8,262 bases of DNA from Candidatus Thalassarchaeaceae archaeon (lineage in GTDB: Archaea > Thermoplasmatota > Poseidoniia > Poseidoniales > Thalassarchaeaceae), in the NCBI GenBank assembly GCA_029250425.1, contig JAQXFF010000236.1, forward strand, positions 1 to 8,262, read 5' to 3'. The translations under genes and the position numbers were made by a program. The notes beneath the pieces were generated by a model that ran no database searches, was not told where the DNA came from, and worked only from the letters and a program-made list of their open reading frames with translations. Shown here one piece after another: positions 6,701 to 8,262 of the stretch (position 1 is the first letter of the stretch; each line of letters begins with the position of its first letter).

Positions 6701-7638
6701 CAGGCGAAATGTACACATTCCAGATTAACATCACAACAGATTCCACAATGCCTGTTACACTTACTCTGAACAGCACAGTGCCAGAATCAGTGTTCCTAGA
6801 TTGCCGACCTCGAACTCAGGAGGGGGATGTCGTATTGTTCATGCCTGAGTCGAGTCCAGGCCCTGCTCAAACAGCAACGCTAGATTGTGATATTTCTCTT
6901 GAAGCCGATGAGAGGGAACGGACTGTCTTCTTCGAGGTTACTGATGAACGAGGGGATTTGGTTTGGTCGAGTGGTACAATACATCTCAAAACAAAGCAGG
7001 TCGAAGAATCGGGTGGATTTGCTGGTTTTGGAAGCGCTACATTGGTAGTCGGTGGATTGATTGGAGGAGTTGCATTCATTGGATTCTTCATTTACATGAC
7101 CACTCTAATTATCCGACGACGTCGTACATTGGATGAGATTGAAGATTTAGACGAAGATACGGAAATTGAAACATATGGAGCATCCGCTGAATCTACTGTA
7201 GTAGCACAACAAGCCCCAGTTGCACAGGTCCCCAATCAATCAGCACCCGGGCCAATGCCTGGTGCGCCCGGACCCATGCCTGCAGCAGCAGTAACACCTA
7301 CTCCTCAAATTGCAGTAGAGCCGGTTCCAGAACCATCTCCAGCCGATTATTCGGATGAGCAATTACGAGCATCAGGTTGGAATGATGCCCAAATTCAAGA
7401 GTTGCGCGGCGTGTCAACAGTAACGGTGACAAATGCATTCGGTGCATTAGATACCTCACCACTGCCAGAGGAAACTAGTGTCGACACAACTTCGTTACCG
7501 GCATTCAATTGTATCGTCACAGGAAATGTCCTAACAACTGCAGATGCATGGTGGCAATGTGGAGGCTGTGGAGGATTTGCTGCATCAAATGCAATCGCAC
7601 AGTACAGTCATTGCCCAGCCTGTAATTTGGCTCGATGA
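3799..7638 (+). CDS. Large membrane-anchored beta-sandwich surface protein with cytoplasmic zinc ribbon (1279 aa)
   Basis: Numbering is from ATG 3799. Residues 1-14 are an N-region. A signal-peptide core at 15-28 ('AIILVVLLLVSTLP') is followed by a possible cleavage after 'THA' (about 32). A CARDB-like domain spans about 75-179 ('IEVTVENQGDAAAGSFNVDVEI'). A jelly-roll/MAM-like domain spans about 181-350, rich in Trp, Ser and Asn and ending 'GYWFEDIVMFYD', as in domains of secreted M6-type peptidases. About six Ig-like (NEW3/CARDB-type) domains follow, near 354-470, 470-590, 591-705, 706-830, 836-951 and 953-1066. Repeated cues are 'ISLSNSGNLSDAVTL', 'ITLRNDGDGQDTF', 'FTIWNNATQQDSYIF', 'FEVENLGNGAENIVF' and 'LSLQNSGNTYDNSL'. 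Cysteine pairs in the second and last Ig-like domains could form disulfides. One membrane segment (about 1081-1105) is followed by RRRR. The cytoplasmic part has an acidic stretch, a Pro/Ala/Met linker, a UBA-like short motif at 1184-1203 ('YSDEQLRASGWNDAQIQELR') and a CxxC...CxxC zinc ribbon (1254/1257, 1272/1275). No enzyme site is visible. Adhesion, matrix or sensing are possible roles; function is unproven. Confidence 0.9.
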   Translation: MRVWNTSNQSAVRAAIILVVLLLVSTLPVTHATQGRAGPDIAPTAAAVTYVSSTDHSNHAALSSQDPSSIGMNRPADLWIIDGMLGLPQRIEVTVENQGDAAAGSFNVDVEILHDEYSDFILHSFRGSVNSLNAGGSATVTTTWTPDYSGNHTIRVTSLLANDANSNNDVGTRSLTIGNIYDRAEVSGSWSLGNNWYVSNEASLSGENSFHVGGSTSSSNYGNNWDTSLTSSIIDTSDAHPTPSRGFGVGFFYTGEAVDTDGYDIDVWNGNSWQRITTTVTSSVDTDFSTTSGSSWLINLNTVNGNGVPWWNIPASAMNSQFKYRINFHSSNSGTSIGYWFEDIVMFYDQKARAEEYIISASSGTNGHAQAGQWAETTISLSNSGNLSDAVTLGVPNLPNGWNHRFQHLTGSQIHEGVKIDLAKGETRTVKLLVQPPAGSPMGSTNVNVLVQSSEPSVTATTSASFTVDPGYQPGWVEQDPGFPCAPGNACDFGITLRNDGDGQDTFSLSSSEVLSQDGWTFGLKWDQPTMVTIPQAGTETVMITANLAQDAMPGMRANSAFTAISQADPNKVSTMRANVTASMVSNGGVGVSSLDSPTDGWWISPDESITVPFTIWNNATQQDSYIFSFDTTGVFGWTIELLSSDTVIIGPGGNARVLVSFTAPENAQANDPAPIVTPHITSTESGMTGTENAFSGIRVRQLHDVTISMNAPEMDIVPGLPNEIPFEVENLGNGAENIVFNLQGSMGWNWWVEFNSAIVTGPLSLSTVYDGNSAALGTLWINVPGNEEPGQVFELTFSASPIEGEDASPEDATFSWQYRTQMTAIPDITDFESDEVSLWLGQSQSWTLSLQNSGNTYDNSLRLRVTSDKNVPGMIVQAVTSRGTGQLNGWIDVPMGPGGVEEVMIVFESLSNFPLGEAIRIIIEVEGGQITNQDTIQTLATDILVIVDQKRSVNAIWNLDASKQFNAGEMYTFQINITTDSTMPVTLTLNSTVPESVFLDCRPRTQEGDVVLFMPESSPGPAQTATLDCDISLEADERERTVFFEVTDERGDLVWSSGTIHLKTKQVEESGGFAGFGSATLVVGGLIGGVAFIGFFIYMTTLIIRRRRTLDEIEDLDEDTEIETYGASAESTVVAQQAPVAQVPNQSAPGPMPGAPGPMPAAAVTPTPQIAVEPVPEPSPADYSDEQLRASGWNDAQIQELRGVSTVTVTNAFGALDTSPLPEETSVDTTSLPAFNCIVTGNVLTTADAWWQCGGCGGFAASNAIAQYSHCPACNLAR
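7243..7281 (+). repeat. Short tandem repeat in the proline-rich linker
   Basis: Two in-frame copies of Ala-Pro-Gly-Pro-Met-Pro separated by Gly encode part of the cytoplasmic linker between the membrane segment and the UBA-like motif. The copies differ at synonymous positions, so the duplication is not recent. It probably acts as an extended spacer. Confidence 0.6.
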
Positions 7639-8097
7639 TTATTCCCAATCCAGACCTAATTTTTCGTCTGGCGGTGGTAATTCACCACTCGGGTCTTGCC
7701 CTGGACCTTGATCCCAATCGCCTTCAAACGGATTCTTTGACATGCCGATTAATCCCAAATGATTGAAGCGTGTTAGCGCTGCTTCAGTTCTCTCAATAAC
7801 CGGTGAAATTCTTTCATGGAATGTAGAGTCCATCAACTCGCAAATTTCCTCGAAATTTCGAGTACCATCACAAAGTTCCCATAACAGACTATTCATGTCA
7901 TCCAAGGGCCGACGAAGTTCTTTGGGAGCGCGAAATATGCGAGCTAACATTCCTTCAAATCGTCTAAATCGCTTTGGATGGCGAATGACGATGAAACGAC
8001 CTGTGACGCCCGATAATTCAGGGTGTGGACCTGCTGCACCTCGACGCCCCCACCAAACGGGCAAACGTATGGGGTAGGCGCCACTAATTTCACTCAT
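7639..8097 (-). CDS. PqqD-like (coenzyme PQQ synthesis D family) protein
   Basis: Family role: PqqD-fold proteins are small winged-helix-like peptide-binding chaperones that usually present a ribosomal peptide to a radical SAM enzyme; archaea have many stand-alone members of unknown role. From ATG 8097 the product is 152 residues. Residues 1-56 are a basic, aromatic N-terminal region ('RLPVWWGRRG', 'RFIVIRHPKRFRRFEG'). The PqqD-like part at about 58-119 reads 'LRRPLDDMNSLLWELCDGTRNFEEICELM', matching the 'LN-x-x-(G/S)-x-x-(I/L)WELCDG-x-x-(T/N)-(V/F)-x-EI' signature, and closes with 'FNHLGLIGM'. The last 33 residues are acidic and Pro/Gly-rich, likely disordered. The frame is open to 8172, but ATG 8097 has a GAGGG site 5 nt upstream (plus-strand 8103-8107). 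Its stop directly abuts the stop of the converging surface gene. No radical SAM enzyme or precursor peptide is visible, so a RiPP role is not supported. Confidence 0.82.
   Translation of the reverse strand: MSEISGAYPIRLPVWWGRRGAAGPHPELSGVTGRFIVIRHPKRFRRFEGMLARIFRAPKELRRPLDDMNSLLWELCDGTRNFEEICELMDSTFHERISPVIERTEAALTRFNHLGLIGMSKNPFEGDWDQGPGQDPSGELPPPDEKLGLDWE
7650..7671 (+). terminator. Possible terminator: inverted repeat with T5 tract after the large surface gene
   Basis: CCAGAC and GTCTGG form a 6-bp inverted repeat around a 10-nt loop containing TTTTT (7660-7664), beginning 11 nt after the surface-gene stop. Archaeal termination needs a T-tract rather than a hairpin, so a T5 run here is suggestive. 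It lies inside the 3' coding end of the opposing PqqD-like gene, and a T-run of five is weak evidence. Confidence 0.25.
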
Positions 8098-8178
8098 AAT
8101 ATCCCTCAGATGTCCATTGTTAAAGTCCAGCCTAGTAATGATAGCATGCACGCGATTCCCGAAAAAGCACAAAAGCGC

Positions 8179-8187
8179 ATTAAATCA
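8179..8187 (+). promoter_or_regulatory. Weak TATA-like element in the divergent spacer 8098-8215
   Basis: ATTAAATCA is the most TATA-like stretch in this 118-nt spacer between the PqqD-like gene and the next plus-strand gene. Its centre predicts a start near 8208, which would leave almost no leader and cut the GGAG site, so the fit is imperfect. Read on the minus strand it would give a leader of roughly 60 nt for the PqqD-like gene. I see no inverted repeat or other signal in the spacer. Confidence 0.25.
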
Positions 8188-8215
8188 TCTCTTTCGGTAA
8201 AATTTCGGAGATACC

Positions 8216-8262
8216 ATGTGGACACTCCAAGGATTGAGCACGCTGATAGTAGCAGCCACCAC
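8216..8262 (+). CDS. 5' end of a probable secreted or membrane protein (cut by window)
   Basis: Only about 15 codons are present: ATG 8216 gives 'MWTLQGLSTLIVAAT', a hydrophobic N-terminus fitting a signal peptide or first membrane segment. A GGAG ribosome-binding site (8207-8210) sits 5 nt before the ATG, and an in-frame TAA at 8198-8200 rules out an earlier start. It is divergent from the PqqD-like gene. Function cannot be assigned, and the gene is supported only by the start signals and hydrophobicity. Confidence 0.45.
   Translation, partial: MWTLQGLSTLIVAAT

Noticed and set aside
7763..8077. 104-codon plus-strand open frame opposite the PqqD-like gene
   Set aside because: It lies antisense to a gene with a recognisable PqqD signature and a good ribosome-binding site.
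8098..8172. Extended N-terminus of the PqqD-like protein up to 8172
   Set aside because: The added residues have no supporting site, while ATG 8097 has a GAGGG site 5 nt upstream.

Overview
The window comes from a euryarchaeal chromosome. The most likely source is a marine Thermoplasmatota lineage such as Poseidoniales (Marine Group II). The evidence is archaeal/eukaryotic-type ribosomal proteins (S19e, S17e, L31e, L39e), an archaeal PDCD5 protein, GGAGG/GAGGTG ribosome-binding sites, a TATA-type promoter, moderate base composition, and large secreted beta-sandwich proteins with a cytoplasmic zinc ribbon. The lineage call is inference; the archaeal call is firm.

Layout. (1) Positions 1-293 (+) hold the 3' part of a QueD/6-pyruvoyl-tetrahydropterin synthase gene. 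(2) Positions 2792 down to 298 (-) form a tight seven-gene translation operon: S19e, PDCD5, L39e, L31e, S17e, an unrecognised 69-residue protein, and a TrmJ-type SPOUT tRNA 2'-O-methyltransferase. Spacings are 2-25 nt and most genes have clear ribosome-binding sites, several overlapping the previous stop codon. (3) Positions 2793-2913 are a divergent promoter region. A TATA box serves the ribosomal operon, with a perfect 8-1-8 palindrome between the TATA box and the start codon and a second 6-3-6 inverted repeat upstream. (4) Positions 2914-7638 (+) hold two surface genes that are probably co-transcribed: a 276-residue protein with a membrane segment at each end, and a 1279-residue protein with signal peptide, CARDB-like domain, jelly-roll-like domain, about six Ig-like domains, a membrane anchor, a proline-rich cytoplasmic linker, a UBA-like short motif and a C-terminal zinc ribbon. 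(5) Positions 8097 down to 7639 (-) encode a PqqD-like protein whose stop codon abuts that of the large surface gene. (6) Positions 8098-8262 are a second divergent spacer followed by the first 15 codons of a probable membrane or secreted protein.

The ribosomal operon is a housekeeping unit carrying one tRNA-modification enzyme and one unknown small protein. The surface pair shows exposed extracellular parts with N-glycosylation sequons and cytoplasmic tails, which would suit adhesion or surface sensing, but no function can be proven from sequence alone. I see no tRNA, rRNA, CRISPR array, insertion sequence or phage gene. The points most worth following are the unknown operon gene, the palindrome on the ribosomal promoter, and the outside-to-inside design of the large surface protein.
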